Below, one piece after another: positions 23,793 through 31,588 of a stretch of DNA of 37,804 nucleotides. Origin of the DNA: WGMK01 sp046047315 (GTDB lineage: Bacteria > Hydrogenedentota > Hydrogenedentia > Hydrogenedentales > JAEUWI01); assembly GCA_046047315.1 (NCBI GenBank), contig JBJOID010000313.1, positions 1 to 37,804 on the forward strand, read 5' to 3'. The stretch's first letter is position 1. Every line of letters begins with the position of its first letter. The translations under genes and the position numbers were made by a program. The notes beneath the pieces are model-generated. The model was not told the DNA's origin. It saw only the letters and a list, made by a program, of their open reading frames with translations, and made no database searches.

Positions 23793-24380
23793 TCAATGCC
23801 CGCGTGCGAGCACCCCGTAGTCCACGGGTTGATGGCGTCCCGCTTCCAGAGCGCGCGCCAGGGCGACGAGGTAGTCGCTCAACCGGTTGACAAAGGCAAG
23901 CAAGGGCGCCGCATTGAAGCCGGGCACTGCCTCTGCGAGGGCCACCAGCTCGCGCTCGAAGTCGCGCACCTGCGTGGCCACCACGTCGAGACGCGCCGCA
24001 ACGGGATTGGTTGCCGTGACGATGAAGGCGCGCGGCAGATTGAGCATCGCTTCGATGCGCGCCTGCTCGGCCTCGAGCCGCTGGAGCGCGTCGTCGTCCA
24101 CCGTGCCCGCACGGTACTCCGGCTTGGCGACCAGCGGATCATTCACCTCAGTGCCGATGAGGAAACATACATGCAGCACCCAAAAGAGAAACTGGGCATG
24201 CTGCTCCGCGCCGGGCTCGCCGGAAGCCTCGACCATCAGGCGCGCCTCCGCCAGCGACGCGCGGCAGCGGTCCAGCGCCCCGGTGCACCGCACGATCGGG
24301 TGCGACTTGGACACCCGCTCTCCCGACAACAGGCGGGTCTCGCCGCCATCGCCCTTCTTCGTCGTGAATATCGAAGCCAT
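23793..24380 (-). CDS. pduO: Cob(I)alamin adenosyltransferase, PduO type
   Basis: A 195-residue enzyme that moves the adenosyl group of ATP to cob(I)alamin, making coenzyme B12. The N-terminus (IFTTKKGDGGETRLLSGERVSKSHP) is the ATP-binding signature of PduO/MMAB-type transferases. It is followed by helices with CTGALDRCRASLAEAR, HAQFLFWVLHVCFLIGTEV and, later, FIVTATNPVAARLDVVATQVRDFERELVALAE, which fits the five-helix bundle. B12 is needed by methylmalonyl-CoA mutase, another route of propionate metabolism, but no mutase is here. The ATG at 24380 lies three bases after the exonuclease III stop, so the two genes form an operon. The later family motif (R-R-x-E-R) appears changed, since the sequence reads QVRDFERE. 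Confidence 0.85.
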   Translation of the reverse strand: MASIFTTKKGDGGETRLLSGERVSKSHPIVRCTGALDRCRASLAEARLMVEASGEPGAEQHAQFLFWVLHVCFLIGTEVNDPLVAKPEYRAGTVDDDALQRLEAEQARIEAMLNLPRAFIVTATNPVAARLDVVATQVRDFERELVALAEAVPGFNAAPLLAFVNRLSDYLVALARALEAGRHQPVDYGVLARGH

Positions 24381-24383
24381 GGC

Positions 24384-25142
24384 TCAGGCGACCTCAATCC
24401 CGACCGGGCAATGGTCGGAACCCATCACTTCGTTGAGTATCCAGGCGCGCTTCACGCGCGGCACGAAGCCCTTGTTCACGCAGTGGTAGTCGATCCTCCA
24501 GCCCACATTCCGCGCCCGTGCCCCCGAGCGGTAACTCCACCAGCTGTAGTGCCCCGGCTCCGGGCAATGGTGGCGGAAGGTGTCCACATAACCCTGCTTG
24601 AGAAACTGCCCCATGGCCTCGCGTTCCTCGATGTAATAACCGGGGCTGTTCTCGTTGTCCTTCGGGCGCGCCAGGTCAATCGGCTCGTGGGCGATATTGA
24701 AGTCCCCACACAGGATGACGTTCTTCCCCTTCTTCACCAGCGCGTTCGAATACGCCGCGACAGCCTTGCAATAGTCCAGCTTATAGGAAAGCCGTGCGCG
24801 CTCCGGCTGGCTGTTCGGCCAGTATCCATTCAGGATGACGAAGTCCGGATACTCCAACACCTGCAACCTTCCCTCGTTGTCGAACTCCTCCACGCCGAGC
24901 GTGGTCACGTTCGAGGGCTTCTCCAGCACATAGGCCGCCGTGCCGCTGTATCCTTTCTTCTGCGCAGGATTCCAAAAGGACTTGTATCCAAAGGGCTCCA
25001 GCGCCGCCTCGTCCAGATCGGAAGGAAGCACGCGGGATTCCTGAAGGCACAGGATGTCCGGACGCTCCGCCTGAAGCCAGTCCAGAAAACCCGCCTTGAG
25101 CACCGCGCGAAGCCCGTTCACGTTCCACGAAAGTATCTTCAC
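24384..25142 (-). CDS. xth: Exodeoxyribonuclease III
   Basis: A 252-residue AP endonuclease/3'-5' exonuclease of base-excision repair. The sequence shows the whole family: MKILSWNVNGLRAVLKAG, ERPDILCLQESRV with the metal Glu, GYSGTAAYV, GDFNIAHEPIDLARPKDNENSPGYYIEER, FRHHCPEPGHYSWWSYRSGARARNVGWRIDYHCVNKGF with catalytic Asp, and the final GSDHCPVGI with the catalytic Asp-His pair. The length is normal. It starts with GTG at 25142; AAGGA is upstream at long spacing. It heads an operon with the cobalamin adenosyltransferase gene; the pairing looks like chance of layout rather than shared function. Confidence 0.95.
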   Translation of the reverse strand: MKILSWNVNGLRAVLKAGFLDWLQAERPDILCLQESRVLPSDLDEAALEPFGYKSFWNPAQKKGYSGTAAYVLEKPSNVTTLGVEEFDNEGRLQVLEYPDFVILNGYWPNSQPERARLSYKLDYCKAVAAYSNALVKKGKNVILCGDFNIAHEPIDLARPKDNENSPGYYIEEREAMGQFLKQGYVDTFRHHCPEPGHYSWWSYRSGARARNVGWRIDYHCVNKGFVPRVKRAWILNEVMGSDHCPVGIEVA

Positions 25143-25339
25143 CAGTCACCATTCCTTGAGAATCAGCCGCCCCGCAGGGCGCACACACACGGCCGGGAGC
25201 ATACCGACGCCAATCGCATGTTGCAAGGCCGGACCGGAATAGCTGCCATAAGGCCGCAGCCAAAGGCCCGGGAGGAAGGACATCCCCTGCCGTGGCGGGG
25301 TCACCAGACCCCGACAGAAAAGAGCCGTAATAGCAACTT
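25143..25339. other. Intergenic stretch with one small hairpin
   Basis: Between exonuclease III and diacylglycerol kinase there is no credible gene. CGGGGTC (25296-25302), loop ACCA and GACCCCG (25307-25313) form a perfect 7-bp stem. It lacks a U-run on either strand, so it resembles the small palindromic repeats of this genome more than a terminator. Confidence 0.5.
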
Positions 25340-25741
25340 TTACGTAGCTGCTTGCGTAGCCAACATATTATAAATTCGCACCGACTCCAAGACGATTACG
25401 ACAAACCAAACGAGAATACCGATCCCGGCAGCCCCCGCGGAGATATCTTTGATAACGCCGATCTTCTCACTCTTGTTGGGCTCGATGAAATCACACAGCG
25501 CCTCGATAGTGGTGTTGAAAACTTCGCCGACCAGCATCAATGCTGTCGAAACCAGGACCAAACTGAAGTCGACCCATTGACTGAAGTAGAAGCATACAGC
25601 CAGAATGGGCAACGATACGATTACCTTGTAGGCCACAGCAAAGTCCAAGGCAACAGCGAAATACACTCCGCGTATGGCCACGTGGATTTTTCGCAGCGGA
25701 CGGTATCCCTCCCGTCCAGTCCCCAGAAATTTGTTCTTCAT
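25340..25741 (-). CDS. dgkA: Diacylglycerol kinase / undecaprenol kinase
   Basis: About 133 residues from the ATG at 25741 (GAGGGAAGG upstream). A short basic N-terminus (GYRPLRKIHVAIRGVYFAVALD) is followed by three membrane helices. The active-site block EVFNTTIEALCDFI (Glu72, Asn76, Glu80) and NKSEKIGVIKDISAGA (with Asp99) match the DgkA family. The family phosphorylates diacylglycerol in Gram-negatives or undecaprenol in Gram-positives at the inner membrane; sequence alone does not decide. The ORF can be read open further upstream to 25846, but that part overlaps a palindromic repeat and lacks a ribosome site. An inverted repeat (25757-25780) directly precedes the ribosome site. Confidence 0.88.
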   Translation of the reverse strand: MKNKFLGTGREGYRPLRKIHVAIRGVYFAVALDFAVAYKVIVSLPILAVCFYFSQWVDFSLVLVSTALMLVGEVFNTTIEALCDFIEPNKSEKIGVIKDISAGAAGIGILVWFVVIVLESVRIYNMLATQAAT

Positions 25742-25756
25742 CGCGAGCCTTCCCTC

Positions 25757-25780
25757 GTTACACCGGTCCCGCGGTGTAAC
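25757..25780. repeat. ACACCG-type palindromic repeat, copy 1
   Basis: GTTACACCG and CGGTGTAAC (9-bp perfect arms), loop GTCCCG. On the minus strand the hairpin ends directly before the GAGGGAAGG of dgkA. Two further copies are at 25847 and 27136. Confidence 0.75.
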
Positions 25781-25846
25781 GCGTTTCTTAGCCACGCCTG
25801 CGGCAACCCCACCCGCAACACGACGCAGGACCGCCTGTAGATACAT

Positions 25847-25866
25847 GACACCGCAGGAGCGGTGTC
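25847..25866. repeat. ACACCGC-type palindromic repeat, copy 2
   Basis: GACACCGC and GCGGTGTC (8-bp arms), loop AGGA. Read on the other strand its core is ACACCGC-TCCT-GCGGTGT, the same as the other copies but for one base. Confidence 0.75.
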
Positions 25867-25888
25867 ACGAGGAAACGCCGTCTTGTGT

Positions 25889-25925
25889 CCCCCTTTGAAG
25901 GGGGTGCCCGCAGGGCGGGGGATGT
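25889..25925. repeat. CCCCCTT-AAGGGGG hairpin repeat
   Basis: CCCCCTT (25889-25895), TG and AAGGGGG (25898-25904) form a 7-bp stem, followed by GCCC-GCA-GGGC (25906-25916) and a GGGGGATG tail. Elements of this kind recur between genes in many unrelated bacterial genomes. The rest of the gap 25926-26042 contains no further signal I can name. Confidence 0.55.
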
Positions 25926-26042
25926 TCTCCCTCTGCTGTGGCGTATTAGGACGACCGCCATCACGCCCCCGGCCGTCGAGTCTCTAAGGGCAACGCCTTA
26001 CATACCGTCGAAGGAAAGGCAATGAGCTTGATTTAAGCTTGG

Positions 26043-27002
26043 TTAACTGATCGGCTTAGTGCCGTTGCTGTGAAAAGAAAGGAGGACTGTCCCAGTCTTC
26101 CCTTCGTCGAGAATTCGGCCGGGATCGGCGAGGAACTCTTGGAGAGCTTGGATGAACTCGGGGCGTTGGAAGCACTCGTGGCTGGCGCCTTCAACCCAAA
26201 CGATATAGTGGTTGGCGGTGATCTCGGCCATGGCCCCGGCTCCTTCGGCCCACGTGTCGCCGGTGCCAACGATGGTAAGCATCGGAACCTTGTTATTGCG
26301 CAGCGTTTCTTCGGCGACTTGGAGTGCGGGGAAACCGCGTACCAGTTGGCCGAGGGCGTAGGTGTCGTTGTAGAAGCGGAGGGCCCAGTCCAGTATGCGG
26401 TTGGACATGTTGGATAGGTCGGGATCATTATTGAAGCGTGCGATAAGGGGGCCTAAGCCATTGCCTTCTTCGAGGGAGGTGGCGGTGCGTTCGATGAGCG
26501 CGAGGTTTTCTTCGTTGGCTGGAAACCAGCCCATGCCACAGGGCGCGGCGCTGAGGAGGCGTTCGGGGTACATCTCAACGAACTTCCGGGTGATGAAGCT
26601 GCCCATGGAGTAGCCGATGACATGAGCCTTGTCGATATGAAGGTGATCCATTAGACGTACGATGTCGCCGGGCAAATTCTCGCCGTAAGCTTCGACAGAA
26701 TGCGGCTTGTCGCTAAGGCCGTGGCCGCGGTTATCGAACGCGATGACTTGGTAGTCTTGCGCAAGTGCATCAATGATGCCGGGCTTACGCCAGTTCACGT
26801 CCGCATCGCCGCCCACGCCATGCACGAGGATAACGGGCTCGCCTTTGCCCTCTACGGTGTAGTGGGTCTTGACACCGTCCGAGTAGAAGTAGTCCCCCTC
26901 GACGCGGCCGAAGTTGGTCTGGTAGAACGCGGCGAATGCGACAACCGGCAGCAGGATCAATGCGAACAGTACAATTCCGAGTATAGCGAATTTCTTGCGC
27001 AT
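26043..27002 (-). CDS. Alpha/beta hydrolase, membrane-anchored or secreted
   Basis: About 319 residues from the ATG at 27002 (GAGGG upstream). A start at 27140 would add residues from the intergenic region and a palindromic repeat. An N-terminal hydrophobic stretch (KKFAILGIVLFALILLPVVAFAAFY) is a signal or anchor. The hydrolase core follows: oxyanion motif VILVHGVGGDADVNW, then VIAFDNRGHGLSDKP, and the nucleophile elbow VIGYSMGSFI with Ser132. A His near VEGASHECFQRPEF and an Asp around VGTGDTW complete a likely catalytic triad. The substrate may be an ester, lactone or C-C bond; it cannot be named. The gene stands alone; its codon use is less GC-biased than its neighbours. Confidence 0.85.
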   Translation of the reverse strand: MRKKFAILGIVLFALILLPVVAFAAFYQTNFGRVEGDYFYSDGVKTHYTVEGKGEPVILVHGVGGDADVNWRKPGIIDALAQDYQVIAFDNRGHGLSDKPHSVEAYGENLPGDIVRLMDHLHIDKAHVIGYSMGSFITRKFVEMYPERLLSAAPCGMGWFPANEENLALIERTATSLEEGNGLGPLIARFNNDPDLSNMSNRILDWALRFYNDTYALGQLVRGFPALQVAEETLRNNKVPMLTIVGTGDTWAEGAGAMAEITANHYIVWVEGASHECFQRPEFIQALQEFLADPGRILDEGKTGTVLLSFHSNGTKPIS

Positions 27003-27135
27003 GGCATGTGCCCTCAAAATCGAGTACCGTCGAAGATCCGCAGGAACAAGAGTGTAGGGCATTGACGGAGATTCTTCCAATCCAGAGGGCACGAGCGCGA
27101 GACTCGCATACGACTTGCTGGGGCTTTTATCTGGA

Positions 27136-27155
27136 TACACCGCTCCCGCGGTGTA
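27136..27155. repeat. ACACCGC-type palindromic repeat, copy 3
   Basis: TACACCGC and GCGGTGTA (8-bp arms), loop TCCC. It lies in the gap 27003-27249 between the alpha/beta hydrolase and the oxidoreductase. In the same gap GGCGGCT (27225-27231) and AGCCGCC (27244-27250) form another stem, overlapping the oxidoreductase stop, without a U-run. Confidence 0.75.
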
Positions 27156-27249
27156 ACGAGTCCCCCGTCGTTTGTCTACCCAGACGTGGTACCAGCGTCG
27201 CTATTGCTTCCACTTCGCGCCAACGGCGGCTCCGTCAGCCGCTAGCCGC

Positions 27250-28236
27250 CTACTCAAAGGGATACTTCAATCCCCACTGGCCGCGGATGGCGTCCATGGT
27301 GGCCATGATTTCTATGGACTTGGAGAGGGGCATGCGCGGGCATTCGGTCTTGCCTTCGCGCAGGCAGGCCATCACGGCCTCGGCCTCGTAGTCGTAGCCG
27401 TTTCCGCGCAGCGGTATGGTGAAAGTTTCCTCGGGCTGGCCGGGCCGGTAGAGCGTGAAGCCGGGGCATCGCCCCCAGAACGGCGCGTGCAGTTTGATCA
27501 TGCCGTTCTCCCCCATCAGCCAGGCGTCATAGGGGGTGTCGGTGAGCACGGCGCTGGTGAGCGTGGCGAGGCCGCCGCCGGGATAGCGGAACAGCATGGC
27601 GGCCTGCGCGTCCACGCCGGTCGAAGCGGGAGTCATCTCACTCTGGATGCGCTCGGGCGCGCCCCCGAAGAAGAGCGAGGCGAGGGCGATGGGATAGATG
27701 CCGACATCGAGCAGGCTGCCGCCTGCCAGTTCCGGCGCGATCAGGCGGCTGGACTCGTCACCCTCGGAACGGAACCCGAAGTTGGCCTGCACCATGCGCA
27801 GCTCGCCAATGGCGCCCGAGCGCAGCATCTCCTCGGCCCGAATGAGGTTCGGGTTGAAGTACATCCACATCGCCTCCATCAGGAAGCGGTCCGCTTCTTT
27901 GGCCGCCGCCACCAGTTGATCGAGCTCTCGACCATTCACCGTGACCGGCTTTTCGCAGAGCACATGCTTGCCGTGTTCGAGGCAGAGCAGGCTGTTGGGC
28001 AGGTGCAGCGGGTGCGGGGTGCCAATGTAGATGACATCCACTTCGGGGTCGGCGGCCAGCGCCTCGTAGCTGGCGTGCGCGCGCGCCACGCCAAAGGTGG
28101 ACGCGAAGGCGTCGGCGGTGGCTTGCGAGCGCGACCCCACCGCCGCGATTTCCGCGTCGGGCAGCACCTGAAGTCCCGTGGCGAACTGCTTGCAAATCGA
28201 ACCTGTGCCCAGGATTCCCCAGCGAATTTTCTGCAT
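27250..28236 (-). CDS. Gfo/Idh/MocA-family oxidoreductase
   Basis: About 328 residues from the ATG at 28236 (AAGGA upstream); the frame extends further but without start support. The Rossmann part opens with IRWGILGTGSICKQFATGL, then AAVGSRSQATADAFASTFGV, VIYIGTPHPLHLPNSLLCLEHGKHVLCEKPVTVNGREL with the EKP motif, and the C-terminal alpha/beta substrate domain. NAD(P)-dependent enzymes of this family oxidise or reduce sugars, inositols or bile-pigment-type compounds; trans-1,2-dihydrobenzene-1,2-diol or glucose-fructose oxidoreductase-like relatives are closest in shape. The substrate is not predictable. Divergent from the PSD1 gene, with ~100 bases between the start codons. Confidence 0.9.
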   Translation of the reverse strand: MQKIRWGILGTGSICKQFATGLQVLPDAEIAAVGSRSQATADAFASTFGVARAHASYEALAADPEVDVIYIGTPHPLHLPNSLLCLEHGKHVLCEKPVTVNGRELDQLVAAAKEADRFLMEAMWMYFNPNLIRAEEMLRSGAIGELRMVQANFGFRSEGDESSRLIAPELAGGSLLDVGIYPIALASLFFGGAPERIQSEMTPASTGVDAQAAMLFRYPGGGLATLTSAVLTDTPYDAWLMGENGMIKLHAPFWGRCPGFTLYRPGQPEETFTIPLRGNGYDYEAEAVMACLREGKTECPRMPLSKSIEIMATMDAIRGQWGLKYPFE

Positions 28237-28322
28237 CTCCTGTCCTTCCCTTCGATTATCTGGTGGCTTTCCTGCATTCTCCCGATGCAAGGCGGAGGAA
28301 GCAAGCCTTGCCTCATACGGTG

Positions 28323-28328
28323 TATACT
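28323..28328 (+). promoter_or_regulatory. -10 element next to the PSD1 gene start
   Basis: TATACT (28323-28328) is six bases before the ATG at 28335. A transcript starting seven bases past the -10 would begin at the start codon and be leaderless. No good -35 is seen. Confidence 0.4.
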
Positions 28329-28334
28329 GGCGCG

Positions 28335-31300
28335 ATGTTTGGCAAGCGCAAGGCAAGGATGATTCTGGGTGTGGCCGCCCTGATGGCGGCCCTCCCCTGC
28401 GGGGCGGATACTGCGGCATCCGCGGATCCCCTCGCGCATTTCGAGAACACGGTGGCGCCGGTGTTGCAGGAACGCTGCCTCTCCTGCCACGGAGCGGACC
28501 AGCGCAAGGGCGGGCTGCGCCTGCACCTACGCGAAGCCGTCGACGCGGGCGGCGCTTCCGGGGTACCCACGCTCGCGGCTGGCAATCCCGAGGGAAGCGA
28601 ATTGTTCCGCCGGATAGCTTCCGCCAATCCGGACGACCGCATGCCTCCCAAGGGCGCCCCCCTGAACGCCGGGCAGGTGGAGGCGATACGCCAGTGGATT
28701 GCCGACGGCGCGGTGTGGGACGACGCGGTGATGGCGCGTCCCTTCCGGCTGGGGCAAAGTCACTGGGCCTTTAAGTCCCCCCGCCAGGCCGCGCCGCCCG
28801 AAGACCCATCAGGCTGGAGCCGCAATTCAATCGATCAGTTCCTCTTGGCCCGGATGCGCGAGGCTGGCTTGTACCCCTCTCCCGAGGCGGACCGGCACAC
28901 GCTGATACGACGGCTTTCGCTGGACCTCACCGGGCTGCCGCCGACTCCCGAGGAGATTCAGGCCTTCGTCACGGACAACCGCCCCGACGCCTACGAGCGC
29001 GCGGTGGAGCGGCTGCTGGAGTCCCCGCACTACGGGGAGCCTATGGCCATCCGCTGGCTGGACCTCGCCCGCTATGCCGACACCAACGGCTACGAGAAAG
29101 ACCGCCACCGCTCGGCCTGGCCCTACCGGGACTGGGTGATCGACGCCTTCAATCGCGACCTGCCCTACGACCAGTTCATGGTGGAGCAGCTTGCGGGCGA
29201 CCTGCTTCCGGACGCCACCCCGGAACAGCGCATCGCGACGGGCTTCCTCCGCAATTCCCTCTACAACGAGGAAGGCGGCGTGGATGTGGAAGAGTTTCGG
29301 TATGAGGCCATGGTGGACCGCGTCTCCACCACCGCGACGGCCTTCCTCGGGCTGACCTTGAGTTGCGCCCAGTGCCATGATCACAAGTATGACCCGATTT
29401 CGCACCAGGAATATTTCTCTTTCTTTGCCTTCCTGAACAACACGGAGAATGCCCTGCTTGAGGTGCATGATGCCGGGGTTGAGGAAGCGCGCCGCGAGAA
29501 GCAGGCACAGATCGTCGAGGCGCTGTCGGGGCTGGAGTCCAAGTTTACGCCGCGCCCTGAGGGCACGGAAGCGGAACTCCCGCCGGGGGAACACCTGGCA
29601 CAACGATTACGCGCATGGCTTGACGAGACGCGCAAAGAGGCCCGCGACTGGGACCTTCTGGATCCTGTTGATTACGCCTCCGCCAAGACGGCCACGCTGA
29701 ACCGTCTCGACGATCGCTCGATTCTGGTTACCGGGGAATGCCCAAACATCGACACCTACACGGTCACCTTCCGGCTGGAGCAGGAAGGCGTTTCGGCCTT
29801 GCGACTGGAGGCCTTGCCGCATGCGTCGCTGCCGGGCGAAGGCCCCGGGCGGGGCATGATCATGTCGCCCGACGGAGACTTCTTCCTGAGCGAGGTGCGA
29901 GTGTACGCCGCGCCTTGGGGGAATCCCGAGCGGCGCAGCCTCGTGCCGCTGGGCACGCCTGTGGCAAGTTTCTCTGCCGAGGGACGCGACATCGCTCTGG
30001 CTGCGGACGGCAAGGTGGACACCGGCTGGGGTATCAACGGCCGACAGGGTGAGGCGCATCAGGCCGTCTTTCCGCTGGCGCAGCCCCTGCCGAGTTATCC
30101 CGGCGGCACACTGATGACCGTCGAGTTGGAACACTTCTACGTACACCAGCACACGCTCGGACGCTTCCGGATATCCGCCGCCACCGGAGCCGCCCCGGCA
30201 AACGCGACCGGCCTGCCCGATGCGGCGGAACGCTTGCTGCTCAAGGAGGAAGCCAGCCTGACTCCGGCGGAGCAGGAGGAGTTGAAGCAACATTTCCTGC
30301 GAACAGCCCCGGAGCTTGCCAAGGAACACGAGCAGATCGCTGCCATGCGGCGGGCGATGCCACGGCATCCCACCGCACTGGTGCTGGAAGAGCGCGCCAC
30401 ACCACGAGAGACACGCCTCCACCACCGGGGCGAATTCCTGCATCCCCGCGAAATAGTCTCACCCGCCACGCCGGCCGCGCTCCACCCCTTCCCGGAAACG
30501 TGGCCACGCAACCGCCTTTCCTTTGCGCAATGGCTGGCGCATTCGGAGAATCCCCTGCTCGCTCGCGTGGCTGTCAACCGCTTCTGGCAGCAGGTGTTTG
30601 GCTACGGGCTGGTGGAGACCACCGAGGACTTCGGCCTGATGGGCTCGCCCCCCTCCCACCCCGAGCTGCTGGACTGGCTGGCAGTGGAGTTTCAGCGGCG
30701 TGGCCACCGGGTCAAGGACCTGATGCGCCTCATCGTCACCTCCTCAGCGTACCGTCAGGATTCGGCAGTCGCTCCCCGCATGCTGGAAATCGACCCGCAA
30801 AACCGCCTGCTGGCGCGGGCGCCAGGCGTGCGTCTGGACGCGGAACTCATTCGCGACGTTGCGCTAACCGCCAGCGGATTGATGAATCCCGCCCTGGGCG
30901 GCCCAAGCGTGTTCCCCCCGATTCCGGGCGATGTCTTTGAATTCGCCTACACCCAGGGCCAGGACGTTTGGCCCACCGAGAAGGGCGACAACCGCTTCCG
31001 TCGTGGGGTCTACACCTATGTAAAACGCCTGATCCCCTATCCCAGCGCGTCCATGTTCGACATGCCCGCGCGCGACGTGGCCTGCACACGGCGCGCGCAA
31101 TCCAATACCCCGCTTCAGGCGCTCACGCTCCTCAACGACACGGAGTTCTTTGAAGCCGCACGCGCCATGGGGGCACGTGTGTTGCGCGAAGGCGGCGGCC
31201 AAGACGAATCCCGCCTGCGGTTGGCCTTCCTGCTTGCGCTGGGGCGCGGACCGGATGCCGTGGAATCCGGGGCTTTGATGGAATTCCTCACCACCCATAA

Positions 31301-31445
31301 AGCCCGCTTCGCCAGCGGTGAGGCCGATCCTCTCCCGCATGTTCAGGGATACGAGATCGAAGGCATCAGCAGCGCGGAACAGGCCGCATGGGCGGCCCTG
31401 TGTCGCGTGCTGCTGAATCTCGACGAGACTGTCTCGCGGACCTAA
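28335..31445 (+). CDS. PSCyt1/DUF1549/DUF1553 (PSD1) planctomycete-type cytochrome-like protein
   Basis: About 1036 residues from the ATG at 28335; a GTG at 28263 would add 24 residues ahead of the signal peptide. After the signal (KRKARMILGVAALMAALPCGA) comes PSCyt1 with the haem-type motif CLSCH (residues 48-52), FRRIASANPDDRMPPKGAPL and QVEAIRQWIADGA. The DUF1549 part follows (NSIDQFLLARMREAGLYPSPEAD; LDLTGLPPTPEEI; GEPMAIRWLDLARYADTNGYEKDRHR) with a second CxxCH in SCAQCHDHKYDPIS (344-348). Then come a beta-rich middle and C-terminal DUF1553 (NRLSFAQWLAHSENPLLARVAVNRFWQQVFGYGLVET...SSAYRQDS). This family is widespread in planctomycetes and relatives and normally sits beside a DUF1501 gene, which is missing here. 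Function is unproven; a periplasmic role in complex-polymer or sulfur chemistry is often guessed. Confidence 0.93.
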   Translation: MFGKRKARMILGVAALMAALPCGADTAASADPLAHFENTVAPVLQERCLSCHGADQRKGGLRLHLREAVDAGGASGVPTLAAGNPEGSELFRRIASANPDDRMPPKGAPLNAGQVEAIRQWIADGAVWDDAVMARPFRLGQSHWAFKSPRQAAPPEDPSGWSRNSIDQFLLARMREAGLYPSPEADRHTLIRRLSLDLTGLPPTPEEIQAFVTDNRPDAYERAVERLLESPHYGEPMAIRWLDLARYADTNGYEKDRHRSAWPYRDWVIDAFNRDLPYDQFMVEQLAGDLLPDATPEQRIATGFLRNSLYNEEGGVDVEEFRYEAMVDRVSTTATAFLGLTLSCAQCHDHKYDPISHQEYFSFFAFLNNTENALLEVHDAGVEEARREKQAQIVEALSGLESKFTPRPEGTEAELPPGEHLAQRLRAWLDETRKEARDWDLLDPVDYASAKTATLNRLDDRSILVTGECPNIDTYTVTFRLEQEGVSALRLEALPHASLPGEGPGRGMIMSPDGDFFLSEVRVYAAPWGNPERRSLVPLGTPVASFSAEGRDIALAADGKVDTGWGINGRQGEAHQAVFPLAQPLPSYPGGTLMTVELEHFYVHQHTLGRFRISAATGAAPANATGLPDAAERLLLKEEASLTPAEQEELKQHFLRTAPELAKEHEQIAAMRRAMPRHPTALVLEERATPRETRLHHRGEFLHPREIVSPATPAALHPFPETWPRNRLSFAQWLAHSENPLLARVAVNRFWQQVFGYGLVETTEDFGLMGSPPSHPELLDWLAVEFQRRGHRVKDLMRLIVTSSAYRQDSAVAPRMLEIDPQNRLLARAPGVRLDAELIRDVALTASGLMNPALGGPSVFPPIPGDVFEFAYTQGQDVWPTEKGDNRFRRGVYTYVKRLIPYPSASMFDMPARDVACTRRAQSNTPLQALTLLNDTEFFEAARAMGARVLREGGGQDESRLRLAFLLALGRGPDAVESGALMEFLTTHKARFASGEADPLPHVQGYEIEGISSAEQAAWAALCRVLLNLDETVSRT

Positions 31446-31588
31446 GTTGCTCTTGACGCCAAAAGTTCACGATATAGCGCAAATTATGAATACTCGCATT
31501 TCCCCGAACAAGCACTTTTCTCCTTGTGAGAAAACGCATTATGGCGTACGATATGCCAAGAGTTTTCCCGGTGCGCCTGTAGTACCGA
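31446..31588. other. AT-rich intergenic leader
   Basis: A stretch rich in A/T (for example AAATTATGAATACT) between two genes. It could hold the promoter of the next gene: TTGACG at 31451 is -35-like, but no well-spaced -10 follows. The downstream frame has an in-frame stop at 31580-31582. Confidence 0.4.

Noticed and set aside
25296..25313. Terminator for dgkA
   Set aside because: The 7-bp stem has no U-run on the minus strand, so it is kept only as a small palindrome.
23796..25373. Plus-strand open frame of 525 codons
   Set aside because: It spans the antisense of two well-supported genes (pduO and xth).
27172..28362. Plus-strand frame of 396 codons
   Set aside because: It is antisense to the Gfo/Idh/MocA gene, which has a clear Rossmann motif and EKP.
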